Source: an uncultured Pelagibacteraceae bacterium (GTDB lineage Bacteria; Pseudomonadota; Alphaproteobacteria; Pelagibacterales; Pelagibacteraceae). From it: a stretch of DNA of 62,873 bases. The notes beneath the pieces were generated by a model that had not been told where the DNA came from, did no database searches, and was given only the letters and a program-made list of their open reading frames with translations. Positions 11,989 to 21,182 of this stretch are shown here, one piece after another. A program made the translations under genes and the position numbers. Position 1 is the stretch's first letter; each line of letters begins with the position of its first letter. The stretch covers positions 1-62,873 of the forward strand of contig CACHCM010000002.1 of assembly GCA_902578325.1 (NCBI GenBank), in the 5' to 3' direction.

Positions 11989-12917
11989 AAAAAATTTTCA
12001 TAGTTGTAATTTTTAGCTTGATATCATGTGGAAATGTCTTTGCGAATGGAAAAATTTTAAAAAGTGGCTTTATTACCAAATCTGCCTCCGTAAATGAGAG
12101 CATGAACATTAACGATCCAAAAAATAAAATTATAATTATTTATAATCATGGACAAAATAAAAATGATAAAGGAATAAAGAATGAATGCATTTGGGTTAGT
12201 CAAATAAGAAATAAAGCTTCACTGGTAGATGTGGAAATTAACAATAAAAAAATTATGGTTTATAACTTTTGTACTAATCATTTAGCTGGAGACATGTCGC
12301 CAAAAAAATACTGGAAGTTTAAAGAACCTTATGAAGGTATACATAAATTAGATAAAAGAATTGAAAAAAATTTAGAATTAGTGGATAAATTTGTAAAAAT
12401 AGGTGTGCCTAGAAAACAGATTATTATATCAGGCCACTCTTGTGGGGGTTTATTAACTTTAATGTTATTAGCAGCTCATCCTGAAAAAGTAGGTGGAGGT
12501 ATATCATATATGCAAGCTTGTTATGGTAAACTCTCAAAAAAATATAAAGTAAAAAAAGTTGGTTCTGAGGAGGCACTAGCAAAATTTGCAAAAAAATACC
12601 CAGGAGGTGCTGAGCTAAGACAAAGACAGATTGATAATATTAAAAAATCAAATGATGTGCCCGTTCTTGCTTTTACACATCCAAAAGATAAGTTTGAAGG
12701 ACTGTTATCTGATTGGTTAGAAGAAGTTCCGGGTGTTAAAAGAATTGTCATTTCAGAGGATTATAAAATAGATGGAAAAACTTGTGTAATTAAAGGAAAT
12801 GACTGGGAAGAAAAAGTTTCTGAAAGAAAAAATGCTGGTCATGTAATGAATCAAGGACTTTGTTTTCAGTATTATAATCCGGTAATTCTAGATTATATTG
12901 CCTCAAGAATTAAATAA
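11985..12917 (+). CDS. Exported alpha/beta-hydrolase-like protein, substrate unknown
   Basis: 310 residues with an N-terminal signal peptide (MKK then a hydrophobic stretch). It could be cleaved as a lipoprotein at LISC (residues 12-15 fit a lipobox) or by signal peptidase I after VFA. GHSCGG near residue 150 is a nucleophile elbow (GxSxGG); an Asp in HPKDKF and a His in NAGHVMNQ are plausible triad partners. At least five cysteines remain in the mature part, in line with disulfide formation in the periplasm. I cannot name the substrate. It sits between two pterin genes with ATGA coupling upstream and one base before folB. Confidence 0.75.
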   Translation: MKKIFIVVIFSLISCGNVFANGKILKSGFITKSASVNESMNINDPKNKIIIIYNHGQNKNDKGIKNECIWVSQIRNKASLVDVEINNKKIMVYNFCTNHLAGDMSPKKYWKFKEPYEGIHKLDKRIEKNLELVDKFVKIGVPRKQIIISGHSCGGLLTLMLLAAHPEKVGGGISYMQACYGKLSKKYKVKKVGSEEALAKFAKKYPGGAELRQRQIDNIKKSNDVPVLAFTHPKDKFEGLLSDWLEEVPGVKRIVISEDYKIDGKTCVIKGNDWEEKVSERKNAGHVMNQGLCFQYYNPVILDYIASRIK

Positions 12918-12918
12918 T

Positions 12919-13344
12919 ATGAGAAAAAATAATCTTAAAATTGTTAAAATAGATAAAAATAAAAGCCTATTTAATTATGAGAAAAAAATACTAATTAATG
13001 AATTAATTTTAGATTTAAAACTCGGTTATTACGACACTGAAAAAGAAAAATCTCAAAAAGTAAAATTTAGTCTAGAAATTGACTATGAAGATAAAAAACC
13101 ATCAAGCGATAAAGATATAAAATCTATTGTAAATTATGGAACAATTGTAAAATTAATTACTAAACTTGTAAAAAAGAAACATTATAACTTTTTAGAAACC
13201 TTGGCAGAAGCTGTTTTTGATGAACTCTTTAAAGACAAAAGAATTGCTAAAATAATGTTAAAAATTGAAAAATTAGAAATCTTAAAACAGTGTTCATCTG
13301 TTGGTATTCAAATTACCAAAAAGAGAAGCCATGATAAGTTCTGA
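12919..13344 (+). CDS. folB: Dihydroneopterin aldolase
   Basis: 141 residues from the ATG at 12919, one base after the upstream stop; the longer frame begins inside the hydrolase gene and adds nothing family-like. The core [21 protein letters not shown], the central [22 protein letters not shown] and the ending [11 protein letters not shown] follow the FolB pattern: the short strand, the conserved Tyr/Asp, the LE(T)LAE helix and a final beta-strand. FolB converts 7,8-dihydroneopterin to 6-hydroxymethyl-dihydropterin plus glycolaldehyde in folate synthesis and acts as an octamer. It has about 15-20 extra N-terminal residues. It overlaps uvrC by 14 bases. Confidence 0.9.
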   Translation: MRKNNLKIVKIDKNKSLFNYEKKILINELILDLKLGYYDTEKEKSQKVKFSLEIDYEDKKPSSDKDIKSIVNYGTIVKLITKLVKKKHYNFLETLAEAVFDELFKDKRIAKIMLKIEKLEILKQCSSVGIQITKKRSHDKF

Positions 13345-15166
13345 ATTAGGAAAAGAAGTAATTAAAAAAGAGTTGCCTTTAGTACCTAAACTTCCTGGAG
13401 TTTACAGGATGCTTAATGAAAAAAATGAAATTCTTTATGTAGGTAAAGCCAAAAATTTACCAAATAGATTAAAGAGTTATGTTGCAGAAAAAAATCATAT
13501 AATTAGAACTGAACGAATGTTATCTCAAACGAGAAAATTGGAGATAACAACAACATCTAATGAAAGTGAAGCATTACTTCTAGAAGCAAATTTAATTAAA
13601 AAGCATAAACCAAAATTTAATATCCTTTTACGTGATGATAAGTCGTTTCCATTTATATTTATAGGTAATCAAGATAAGTGGCCTCAAATAAAAAGACATA
13701 GAGGAAAAAAAACAAAAGAAGGTTTTTACTTTGGACCTTTTGCCTCTGCCGGTTCAGCTAATTGGACAATCAAAATGATCCAAAAAATTTTCCATTTAAG
13801 GGTTTGTGATGATACTGTTTTCAAAAACAGAGAAAGACCATGTATTTTATATCAAATAAAAAGATGTTCTGGACCTTGTGTAGGATACATTAAAAAGGAG
13901 GATTATAATCAAACTGTAGAAGATGCTATTGAATTTGTTTCAGGCAAATCTAGGAAAATTCAAAAAAATCTTTCTAATCAAATGGAAAAGGCAAGTGAGG
14001 ATCTTGATTTTGAAAAAGCTGTAATTTTAAGAGATAGAATCAAAGCATTAAATATAATTCAATCCTCACAGAGAATTAATGAAGCAAACTTAGTTGAGGC
14101 AGATGTTATTGCTGGGTATAAAGAATCTGGAAAAACTTGTATTCAAGTTTTTTTTTATAGATCAAAACAAAATTGGGGTAATCAAGCTTTTTTTCCAAAA
14201 CATGATCCAGATGAAAAATTCAGTGAAATACTAAATTCGTTTGTCTCTCAGTTTTATGAAAATAAGGGTGTTCCAGCATCAGTTATTCTTTCAGAGGAAA
14301 TAAAAGAAAAAAATTTAATTGAAAAAACGCTAACCCAAAAAGAGGGGAAACAGATTAATATTTCGGTTGCAAAAAAAGGATCAAAACTAAAGGTTATTAA
14401 TCAAGCAATTAAAAATGCAAAAGACAGTCTAAATAGAAAACTTTATGAAAGTCAGAATAACAAAGAATTGTTTGATGCAGTTGCTCAAAAATTTAATTTA
14501 GAAACAAATATAAATTTAATTGAGGTTTATGATAACAGTCATATTCAAGGTACAAACAGTGTTGGTGCTTTAATTGCATACGGTGATGAGGGGTTTATTA
14601 AAAAAAGATATAGAAAATTTAATATTAAACACAAAAAAAATGAGCAAGACGACTATGGAATGATGAAAGAGGTGCTAAACAGAAGGTTCAAAAGAGCAGT
14701 TCAAGAAAAAGATAATTATCTTACTTTTCCAGATTTGGTACTAGTTGATGGAGGTAAGGGTCAATACTCAGTTGCTAGAGAAAGTCTTAATGAACTAGGT
14801 CTTCACGATATCCCCATTATTGCTATAGCAAAAGGTAAGTTTAGAAACAGTGGAAATGAAACCTTTTTTCACAATGGAAAAGAATATAAATTTTCAAGAA
14901 ATGACCCTACCCTTTTTTTCCTCCAAAGGATAAGAGATGAGTCGCATAGATTTGCTATAAGTGCTCATAGAGCGAAAAGGAAAAAAGGAATAAGTAAATC
15001 TTTATTAGACCAAATAGATGGTATCGGAGCTATAAGAAAGAGGGCTTTATTGAACCATTTTGGATCTGCAAGATCTGTTGAGTCTGCTAGTTTAGATGAG
15101 ATAAAATCTGTAGAGGGTGTTGAGGAAAAAGTAGCAAAAAAGATATATAACTTCTTTCACGAATAA
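13331..15166 (+). CDS. uvrC: Excinuclease ABC subunit C
   Basis: 611 residues from the ATG at 13331 (an upstream TTG at 13301 keeps the frame open but lies inside folB). The N-terminal GIY-YIG nuclease domain is visible as PGVYRML followed by [13 protein letters not shown]; a Cys cluster [23 protein letters not shown] follows; a UVR helix near 200-235 would contact UvrB; the RNase H-like second nuclease region contains [10 protein letters not shown] and LVDGGKGQ; tandem helix-hairpin-helix motifs end the protein ([18 protein letters not shown]). UvrC makes both incisions around a lesion. It closes a repair/pterin transcript and is followed three bases later by pgsA. Confidence 0.98.
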   Translation: MISSELGKEVIKKELPLVPKLPGVYRMLNEKNEILYVGKAKNLPNRLKSYVAEKNHIIRTERMLSQTRKLEITTTSNESEALLLEANLIKKHKPKFNILLRDDKSFPFIFIGNQDKWPQIKRHRGKKTKEGFYFGPFASAGSANWTIKMIQKIFHLRVCDDTVFKNRERPCILYQIKRCSGPCVGYIKKEDYNQTVEDAIEFVSGKSRKIQKNLSNQMEKASEDLDFEKAVILRDRIKALNIIQSSQRINEANLVEADVIAGYKESGKTCIQVFFYRSKQNWGNQAFFPKHDPDEKFSEILNSFVSQFYENKGVPASVILSEEIKEKNLIEKTLTQKEGKQINISVAKKGSKLKVINQAIKNAKDSLNRKLYESQNNKELFDAVAQKFNLETNINLIEVYDNSHIQGTNSVGALIAYGDEGFIKKRYRKFNIKHKKNEQDDYGMMKEVLNRRFKRAVQEKDNYLTFPDLVLVDGGKGQYSVARESLNELGLHDIPIIAIAKGKFRNSGNETFFHNGKEYKFSRNDPTLFFLQRIRDESHRFAISAHRAKRKKGISKSLLDQIDGIGAIRKRALLNHFGSARSVESASLDEIKSVEGVEEKVAKKIYNFFHE

Positions 15167-15168
15167 TT

Positions 15169-15753
15169 ATGATTAAAAAAATCCCAAACATATTAACTAT
15201 TGGACGGATTATAATTGTTCCTTTTTTTGTGCTAGCTTTTTATCTTCCAGGTTTTTATGGTGATCTAACAGCATTAATTTTATTTATAGTTGCATCATTT
15301 ACTGATTTTTTAGATGGAATGTTGGCTAGAATGTTTGGAGTAGAGTCTAAATTAGGTGAGTTGTTGGATCCTATTGCTGATAAAATAATCGTTGCTACAG
15401 CATTAATTCTATTAGTAATGGATGGAACTATTAGAAATTATGAGGTAATTGCAGCAATTATAATACTTACAAGAGAAATTTTAATTTCAGGTTTAAGAGA
15501 ATTTTTAGCAAAAGGAAAGATAAAACTTCCTGTCTCAAATCTTGCTAAACTTAAAACGGTATTACAAATGGTAGCTATAGCGCTGTTACTATCTGGTGAT
15601 ACAGGAAATAAAATAATTAACTTTCAAGATTATAATGCACAAACAATTGGTATAATTTTTTTGTGGTTATCTGCTGCCTTAACACTTTTCACAGCATATG
15701 ATTATATGCGAAAAGGTATTGATCACGCTATGTCTGAAGACAGTAAAGATTAA
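15169..15753 (+). CDS. pgsA: CDP-diacylglycerol-glycerol-3-phosphate 3-phosphatidyltransferase
   Basis: 194 residues, usual length, with four or more membrane segments. The CDP-alcohol phosphotransferase signature is split across DFLDGMLAR and GELLDPIADK, giving the D-x2-D-G-x2-A-R-x8-G-x3-D-x3-D pattern of metal and CDP binding. PgsA commits CDP-diacylglycerol to phosphatidylglycerol and cardiolipin in the inner membrane. The gene starts two bases after uvrC, an arrangement also common in other proteobacteria. Its stop shares a TTAA with the convergent ilvE stop. Confidence 0.96.
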   Translation: MIKKIPNILTIGRIIIVPFFVLAFYLPGFYGDLTALILFIVASFTDFLDGMLARMFGVESKLGELLDPIADKIIVATALILLVMDGTIRNYEVIAAIIILTREILISGLREFLAKGKIKLPVSNLAKLKTVLQMVAIALLLSGDTGNKIINFQDYNAQTIGIIFLWLSAALTLFTAYDYMRKGIDHAMSEDSKD

Positions 15754-16631
15754 GCTGCTTTTTTCTTCCTAACTAATTTTTGATAACTTTCATTTAGATC
15801 AATAATAGTATCACAAACTTTAAATTGATTTTCTGCAATACACGATACAGGAGTTACCTCTGCTGCAGTTCCTGTTAAAAAACAACCATCAAAATTTGGA
15901 AGTTCAGTTGGACTAATTTTTCTTTCATGAACTTTTATATTTTTTGATTTTGCTATTCCAATAACAGTTCTTCGAGTAATACCATCTAAAAAAGAATCTG
16001 GTATTGGAGTATGAATTTCTCCATTTTTGTCTTTGAAAAAAATATTTGCTCCAGTTGCTTCAGCAATATTTCCCTCGTGATCTAACATTAAAGAATCTGT
16101 ATAACCTTGCTTTTCTGCCTCGTGTTTTGAAAGAGTACAAATCATATATAGACCAGAAGCCTTTGTATCCCACGGTATCGTATTAGGCGCTGGTCTTCTC
16201 CAATTTGAAATATTTAATCTTATTCCTTCAACTTTAAGTTTAGGATCAAAGTATGATCCCCATTCCCAAGTTGCTATTGCAACATGAATTTTAGTGTGTT
16301 GCGCAGAGATAGCCATCATCTCACTTCCTCTCCAAGCTACGGGTCTTACATAACCATTTTCTACTTTTTGTGTCGCAACAATTTTGTTTGATGCAATGTT
16401 TATTTCCTCCTCGGTATATGGGATTTCAAAACCCATTCTCTTTGCAGAATAAAAAAATCTCGATGTGTGCTCTTCTAATTTAAAAATTGAACCGTCATAA
16501 ACTCTTTCGCCTTCAAATACACAGCTAGCATAGTGCATGCCATGGCTTAAAACATGCAGCTTAACGTCAGCCCAATCGACTAATTCGTTGTTGTACCATA
16601 TTTTTCCAGATCGCTTGTCGTAAGGTATCAT
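15750..16631 (-). CDS. ilvE: Branched-chain amino acid aminotransferase, fold-type IV
   Basis: 293 residues. Fold-type IV features are present: WADVKLHVLSHGMHYASCVFEGER at the N-terminus (His-Gly-x-His-Tyr), the PLP-binding Lys in WDTKASGLYM near 160, EATGANIFF and GITRRTVI. IlvE transaminates branched 2-oxo acids with glutamate in the last step of Val, Leu and Ile synthesis. It lies divergent to the MarR regulator across a 73-base gap containing a good minus-strand promoter, and tail-to-tail with pgsA. Confidence 0.95.
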   Translation of the reverse strand: MIPYDKRSGKIWYNNELVDWADVKLHVLSHGMHYASCVFEGERVYDGSIFKLEEHTSRFFYSAKRMGFEIPYTEEEINIASNKIVATQKVENGYVRPVAWRGSEMMAISAQHTKIHVAIATWEWGSYFDPKLKVEGIRLNISNWRRPAPNTIPWDTKASGLYMICTLSKHEAEKQGYTDSLMLDHEGNIAEATGANIFFKDKNGEIHTPIPDSFLDGITRRTVIGIAKSKNIKVHERKISPTELPNFDGCFLTGTAAEVTPVSCIAENQFKVCDTIIDLNESYQKLVRKKKAA

Positions 16632-16660
16632 GTATGAAAATTTTTTTAATTTATAACTGA

Positions 16661-16689
16661 AAAATATCTTTGTATCTTTAATATGTCAA
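16661..16689 (-). promoter_or_regulatory. Candidate sigma-70-type promoter for ilvE
   Basis: On the minus strand a perfect TTGACA (complement of 16684-16689) is separated by 17 bases from TATTTT (complement of 16661-16666, four of six matches to TATAAT). Transcription would start near 16654, giving about 22 bases before the ilvE ATG at 16631. An alternative TATAAA downstream is 28 bases from the TTGACA and therefore badly spaced. Confidence 0.5.
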
Positions 16690-16704
16690 TATAACTTACC
16701 TATT

Positions 16705-17142
16705 ATGAAAGAACTTTTATATTTAAAAGATGACCAGCTTAAAGACCTAATAGAAAAATTATTCGTGAGCTACAGAGAAACCTTTTCAGACTCCAAAAAA
16801 ATATTAGATAAATATTCAATTGGTTTAGCACACCACAAAGTAATACATTTAATTTCAATGTATGAAGGCATCTCAATTTCTGAGCTACTAAAGAGATTAA
16901 AAGTGACAAAACAAAGCTTAAATCGTGTTCTAAAGGATTTAATTAAACTTGAAATCATTATTTTTAAAAAAGATGATCAAGACACAAGAGTAAAACATGT
17001 TTTTCTTAACGACAAAGGTAAAAAAATTTTTAATGAAATTTTTAATTTACAAAAGAAAAGGATTTATAACGCTTTACTTAATTCAAGCTCTGAAGAAGTT
17101 ATAAATTTTGATAATGTGCTGGGTAAAATAATTAATGGATAA
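16705..17142 (+). CDS. MarR-family transcriptional regulator (PetP-like by context)
   Basis: 145 residues with a winged helix-turn-helix: ISISELLKRLKVTKQSLNRVLKDLIKLEIIIFKKDDQDTRVKHVFLNDKGKK is the helix-turn-helix followed by the wing, whose DxR (DTR) is the MarR signature. It overlaps the next gene, an OmpR-type response regulator, by eight bases, and that gene overlaps a histidine kinase gene. In Rhodobacter capsulatus a MarR-like PetP and an OmpR-like PetR are paired and needed for petABC expression. The same pairing here suggests PetP/PetR homologues, by gene order only. Ligand unknown. Confidence 0.85.
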   Translation: MKELLYLKDDQLKDLIEKLFVSYRETFSDSKKILDKYSIGLAHHKVIHLISMYEGISISELLKRLKVTKQSLNRVLKDLIKLEIIIFKKDDQDTRVKHVFLNDKGKKIFNEIFNLQKKRIYNALLNSSSEEVINFDNVLGKIING

Positions 17143-17812
17143 GTTTATTGCACATATACTAGTTGTTGATGATGACGATGGAATTAGATCTCTTGTAAAA
17201 AAATATTTGAATGAAAATAAATTTTTAGTAACTACTGCTGAAAATGCAGAAAATGCATCTGAGAAAATAAAGATAATTAAGTTTGATTTAATTGTATTGG
17301 ATATCATGATGCCAGGTAAAAGTGGGCTTGAGTTTTTAAAAGAAAATAAAAAGAAATTAGATACACCTGTTATACTTCTGACAGCTAAAGGCGAAGCAAA
17401 TGAAAGAGTTGAAGGGTTAGAGATTGGTGCTGATGATTACTTACCAAAACCATTTGAACCAAAAGAATTAATTCTAAGAATAAAAAATATAATAAATAAA
17501 ACTATTAAAACAGATCTAAAAAGGGTTATAGAATTTGAAAATGTGAAAATCGATTTGAATAAACTTTTAATATTTAAAAGTGATAAAGAATTCAAGATTA
17601 ACGCAACTGAAAAAACAATTTTAGAAAAAATGATTAATAACCCAGGTAAAACATTTTCTAGGGAAGATATTGGTCAATTAATTAATCTGGATAAAGAGAG
17701 ATCAATAGATGTTATTATTACTCGACTTAGAAAAAAAATTGAAATTGATCCAAAAAATCCAAAATTTTTACAGACAATAAGAGGTGCAGGATATGTTCTC
17801 TGGATTGAGTGA
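17135..17812 (+). CDS. ompR: OmpR-family response regulator
   Basis: 225 residues. The receiver domain has acidic residues DDD at 12-14, phosphoacceptor Asp56 in LDIMMPG, Thr83 in LLTAK and Lys105 in LPKPF. A winged-helix effector domain of the OmpR/PhoB type occupies about 130-225 (SREDIGQLI, RSIDVIITRLRKKIE, IRGAGYVL). The sensor kinase gene begins inside its 3' end, a 20-base overlap, so the two are almost certainly partners. SAR11 genomes are known to keep only a few two-component systems, one of them EnvZ/OmpR-like. It may equally be called PetR because of the MarR neighbour. Confidence 0.93.
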   Translation: MDKFIAHILVVDDDDGIRSLVKKYLNENKFLVTTAENAENASEKIKIIKFDLIVLDIMMPGKSGLEFLKENKKKLDTPVILLTAKGEANERVEGLEIGADDYLPKPFEPKELILRIKNIINKTIKTDLKRVIEFENVKIDLNKLLIFKSDKEFKINATEKTILEKMINNPGKTFSREDIGQLINLDKERSIDVIITRLRKKIEIDPKNPKFLQTIRGAGYVLWIE

Positions 17813-19112
17813 TTACTTTAAAAAAATATTACCAAAAAGATTATTTTATAGAGCGCTCCTTATTGTTGCTATTCCAGTTTTGGTTCTGCAACTAGTAATT
17901 ACAATTGTTTTTTTTGATAGCCTCTGGATCAAAACAAACAAAGGTATGACAAGAACCTTGGTAAATGAAATTAGTACATTTATTGAAGCTTATGGAGGTG
18001 AGCAAGAAAACAAACAAGATTTGCTAGATCTTTTTTCAATATTTTTAGATTTAAATATTGAATACACCAATGACGAAAAATTACAAAATAGAGATACTGA
18101 AAGATGGTTTAGTCCAATAGATAGAACTTTAAGAAGAGAGCTAAAATCTAAATTTGGATTAGATGAATACTGGTTTGATACAACAAGTTATAAAGAATTA
18201 ATTGATTTAAGAATTAAATATGAAGATGGTTATTTTAAATTTTTAGTGCCTAAAGATAGAGTTGCAAGTTCTTCAGCAAGAATATTTGCACTTTGGATCA
18301 CAGTACCTGCAATTATAATGGTAGTCATTTCTTTAATATTTTTAAAAAATCAAACTAGACCAATCACCAACCTAGCTCGTGCGGCAGAAAGATTTGGTAA
18401 AGGAGAAAATATTGAAGAGTTCAAACCTTCTGGAGCCCTTGAGATAAGACAAGCAGGACATGAATTTGATAAAATGAGAAAGAGAATTGAAAGACACATA
18501 AATCAAAGAACAGAAATGTTATCTGGAATAAGTCATGATTTAAGGACCCCTTTAACAAGGATGAAACTACAATTAGCTTTTATAAAAGATAAAGAAACAG
18601 TGAATAAATTAACTGAAGACATAAATGAAATGGAGAAAATGCTAAATGAATATTTACAATTTACCAGCTCATCATATGTTGAAAAAGATGAAATGTTTAA
18701 TCTATCTGAATTAATTTCAGAAGTTATTGAAAAATATAATAATGAAAATATTTCACAAAACTTATCACCAAGAATTTATTTTAATGGTAGGAAAAATTTA
18801 ATTAATAGATGTCTAAATAATCTAATCGATAATTCGCTGAAATATGCTAACAAAGTTGAAATTAGCTTAAGTAAAAAAAATACAAGTTTATTCATTATTA
18901 TTGATGATAACGGACCTGGAATACCAAAAAATGAGTATGAAAATGTATTTAAACCTTTCTATAAAATAGATAAGGGTCGAGCAGACTCTAAATCAAGTGT
19001 TGGTCTTGGCTTATCAATTTCATCAGATATTATCAAATCTCATGGAGGGAATATAATGTTGGAAAAATCAAAAATGGATGGTTTAAGAGTTAAAGTTTTC
19101 TTACCTGTTTAA
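17793..19112 (+). CDS. envZ: EnvZ-like sensor histidine kinase
   Basis: 439 residues from the ATG at 17793; a GTG nine bases upstream is in frame but less likely. Two membrane helices (about 17-41 and 163-183) enclose a periplasmic domain of roughly 120 residues. A HAMP segment beginning RPITNLARAAERFGKGE follows, then GISHDLRTPLTRM with the phosphorylated His at 248. ATP-binding boxes are NNLIDNSLKYA (N), DDNGPGIP (G1) and SSVGLGLSIS (G2). It would phosphorylate the overlapping OmpR-like regulator in response to an envelope signal that cannot be read from the sequence. The 3' end overlaps the convergent ubiK by 12 bases. Confidence 0.93.
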   Translation: MFSGLSDYFKKILPKRLFYRALLIVAIPVLVLQLVITIVFFDSLWIKTNKGMTRTLVNEISTFIEAYGGEQENKQDLLDLFSIFLDLNIEYTNDEKLQNRDTERWFSPIDRTLRRELKSKFGLDEYWFDTTSYKELIDLRIKYEDGYFKFLVPKDRVASSSARIFALWITVPAIIMVVISLIFLKNQTRPITNLARAAERFGKGENIEEFKPSGALEIRQAGHEFDKMRKRIERHINQRTEMLSGISHDLRTPLTRMKLQLAFIKDKETVNKLTEDINEMEKMLNEYLQFTSSSYVEKDEMFNLSELISEVIEKYNNENISQNLSPRIYFNGRKNLINRCLNNLIDNSLKYANKVEISLSKKNTSLFIIIDDNGPGIPKNEYENVFKPFYKIDKGRADSKSSVGLGLSISSDIIKSHGGNIMLEKSKMDGLRVKVFLPV

Positions 19113-19340
19113 CTTTTTTACTTTTTTTTTCTCAAGTTTATTTATTTTATTTTCAAGATTCTCAACACGTTTTGAGAGTACTTCAAATTCATCTTTACTT
19201 GTAAGTTTCATTTTAAAAACAAACTCATCTCTTTTAGATTTAAAGATATTAAATAATTCAGTAGTTAAGTCTTTTGAAGATACTAGTCCCTGCTCTATTA
19301 ATTTAGCGAACTTATCAATTATAAATTTAGAATTTTTCAT
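19101..19340 (-). CDS. ubiK: UbiK/BMFP-domain accessory factor (COG2960-like)
   Basis: 79 residues from the ATG at 19340; the frame extends five codons further upstream. It has an N-terminal amphipathic helix followed by a C-terminal coiled coil (VLSKRVENLENKINKLEKKK) and a lysine-rich tail, the whole architecture of the YqiC/BMFP family. In E. coli UbiK binds lipids, trimerises and is needed for efficient aerobic ubiquinone synthesis through UbiJ; brucella BMFP is membrane-fusogenic. Its position next to lgt is common in alphaproteobacteria. It lies convergent with the histidine kinase and divergent from lgt. Confidence 0.8.
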   Translation of the reverse strand: MKNSKFIIDKFAKLIEQGLVSSKDLTTELFNIFKSKRDEFVFKMKLTSKDEFEVLSKRVENLENKINKLEKKKVKKLNR

Positions 19341-19372
19341 ATTTAATATATACATTATAAGTATTATTAAAA

Positions 19373-20143
19373 ATGTTCATTAATAATTTTGACCCAGTAG
19401 CCTTAGAAATATTTTCTTTAGAAATTAGATGGTATTCTTTAGCTTATATATTTGGAATTATATTAGGTTGGATACTGGCTAAAAAATTATTTATCCAAGA
19501 AATAGAAGTTAAAAATAAATTTGATGATTATTTAACTTATTTAATCATAGGTATAATTTTAGGAGGAAGACTTGGTTATATTTTTATATATAATTTTAAT
19601 TTTTATATAAATAATCCATTAGATATATTTAAAATTTGGCAAGGAGGAATGTCCTTCCATGGTGGTTTGATTGGAGTTGTTTTTGCAAGTATAATTTTTG
19701 CTAAGAAAAATAATCAAAACCCATTCTTATATATGGATATCGTCGCTTTAGTAGCTCCAGTAGGATTATTCTTTGGACGAATAGCAAACTTTATAAATTC
19801 AGAGTTATATGGAACTATAACTAATGTACCCTGGGCAGTAACATTTGTTCAGATAGATAATCTTCCTAGGCATCCCTCACAATTGTATGAAGCACTATCA
19901 GAAGGTTTACTTTTATTTTTATTATTAATTTATTTTAAAAACAAATTTTCAAATAAACCTGGTGTAATTTCAGGATTATTTTTAATAATTTACTCAATCT
20001 TCAGATTTATTATTGAATTTTATAGATTACCGGACGAACAGCTAGGTTATATATTTTTTAACTTAACAATGGGGCAAGTAGTAAGTTTAATATTTTTACT
20101 ATCAGGGGTAATCTTATTTTATTTAAAATATGAAACTCGCTAA
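19373..20143 (+). CDS. lgt: Prolipoprotein diacylglyceryl transferase
   Basis: 256 residues with about seven membrane helices. Family landmarks are WYSLAYIFGIILGW near the N-terminus, GGRLGY, MSFHGGLIG (conserved His-Gly-Gly), GRIANFINSELYG (the Lgt signature GRxxNFxNxExxG) and HPSQLYEAL. Lgt transfers diacylglycerol from phosphatidylglycerol to the lipobox Cys in the inner membrane; the exported hydrolase at 11985 is a possible client. It overlaps midA by 14 bases, starting an lgt-midA-pgeF transcript. Confidence 0.97.
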   Translation: MFINNFDPVALEIFSLEIRWYSLAYIFGIILGWILAKKLFIQEIEVKNKFDDYLTYLIIGIILGGRLGYIFIYNFNFYINNPLDIFKIWQGGMSFHGGLIGVVFASIIFAKKNNQNPFLYMDIVALVAPVGLFFGRIANFINSELYGTITNVPWAVTFVQIDNLPRHPSQLYEALSEGLLLFLLLIYFKNKFSNKPGVISGLFLIIYSIFRFIIEFYRLPDEQLGYIFFNLTMGQVVSLIFLLSGVILFYLKYETR

Positions 20144-21182
20144 AACAAATAATTTACCATTAGATCAATTTATAAATTTTGCTCTTTACGATAAGGATAA
20201 AGGTTTTTATATGAAAAAGAATCCTTTTGGTGAAGATGGAGACTTTATTACTGCTCCCAATATCACAAGATTATTTTCGGAGATTATTGCAATTTGGACA
20301 ATTACTTTTTGGAAAAGTATAGGCTCTCCAAAAAAATTTAATTTGCTTGAACTGGGAGCTGGAAACGGTGAAATGATGAAAGTTATAGATGAAACACTTG
20401 TAAATTTTCCCGAATGTTACAATGCCTGCAGTTTTGTAATTCATGAAAAAAGTGATTTTTTAATAAATGAACAAAAAAAAAATTTAAATTCTAAAAAATT
20501 TTCATGGTTAAAAGATATTGAAAAAATAAACTCTAACCCAACAATTTTTTTAGCTAATGAATTCTTTGATGCCGTACCAATCAAACAATTTTTTAAAAAA
20601 AAAGATGGTTGGTTTGAAAGATACGTGTTTATGAATGATTCAAAAAAAGCTGAATTTAAAGAAGAAAAAATAGATATAGAAAAAATTGAAAAATATCTAA
20701 ATTTTGAAATATCAAAAAATCAGAACATAATAGAATATTCACCAGACACTTTTAAATATTTAAGAACAATTTGCGACCTAGTGCAAAAAAATGATGGAGG
20801 AATGTTAATAATTGATTATGGTTATGCAGACAGCAAAATGCATGAAACCCTTCAGGCGGTAAATAACCATAAATATTCTAACATTTTAGAAAATATTGGA
20901 GACTCTGATATTACTTACAATATAAACTTTCATTCTTTTGAGAAATTTATAAGTCAGTTTAAAGAAATTAATTCAATTTTTACAAATCAAAAAAAATTTT
21001 TAACAAGTATGGGTATTCTTCAAAGAGCAGAAATAATCAGCAAAAATATAGCATTTTCTAAAAAAGCAGATTTATTTTATAGGGTAAGACGTTTGATAGA
21101 TGACAAGCAGATGGGTGAATTATTCAAAGTCATGCTTTTAAAAAATAAGAAAAATAATTTTAAAACAGGTTTTCAAAATTGA
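20130..21182 (+). CDS. MidA/NDUFAF7-type SAM-dependent methyltransferase (COG1565)
   Basis: 350 residues. The opening FALYDKDKGFYMKKNPFGEDGDFITAP is the MidA signature; LLELGAGNGEMM is SAM-binding motif I; FLANEFFDAVPIKQF contains the conserved NEFFDA. The mitochondrial homologue NDUFAF7/MidA symmetrically dimethylates an arginine of a complex I subunit (NDUFS2) during assembly, so a role in NADH dehydrogenase assembly is plausible but not shown in bacteria like this. It lies between lgt and pgeF with overlaps of 14 and four bases. Confidence 0.9.
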   Translation: MKLAKTNNLPLDQFINFALYDKDKGFYMKKNPFGEDGDFITAPNITRLFSEIIAIWTITFWKSIGSPKKFNLLELGAGNGEMMKVIDETLVNFPECYNACSFVIHEKSDFLINEQKKNLNSKKFSWLKDIEKINSNPTIFLANEFFDAVPIKQFFKKKDGWFERYVFMNDSKKAEFKEEKIDIEKIEKYLNFEISKNQNIIEYSPDTFKYLRTICDLVQKNDGGMLIIDYGYADSKMHETLQAVNNHKYSNILENIGDSDITYNINFHSFEKFISQFKEINSIFTNQKKFLTSMGILQRAEIISKNIAFSKKADLFYRVRRLIDDKQMGELFKVMLLKNKKNNFKTGFQN

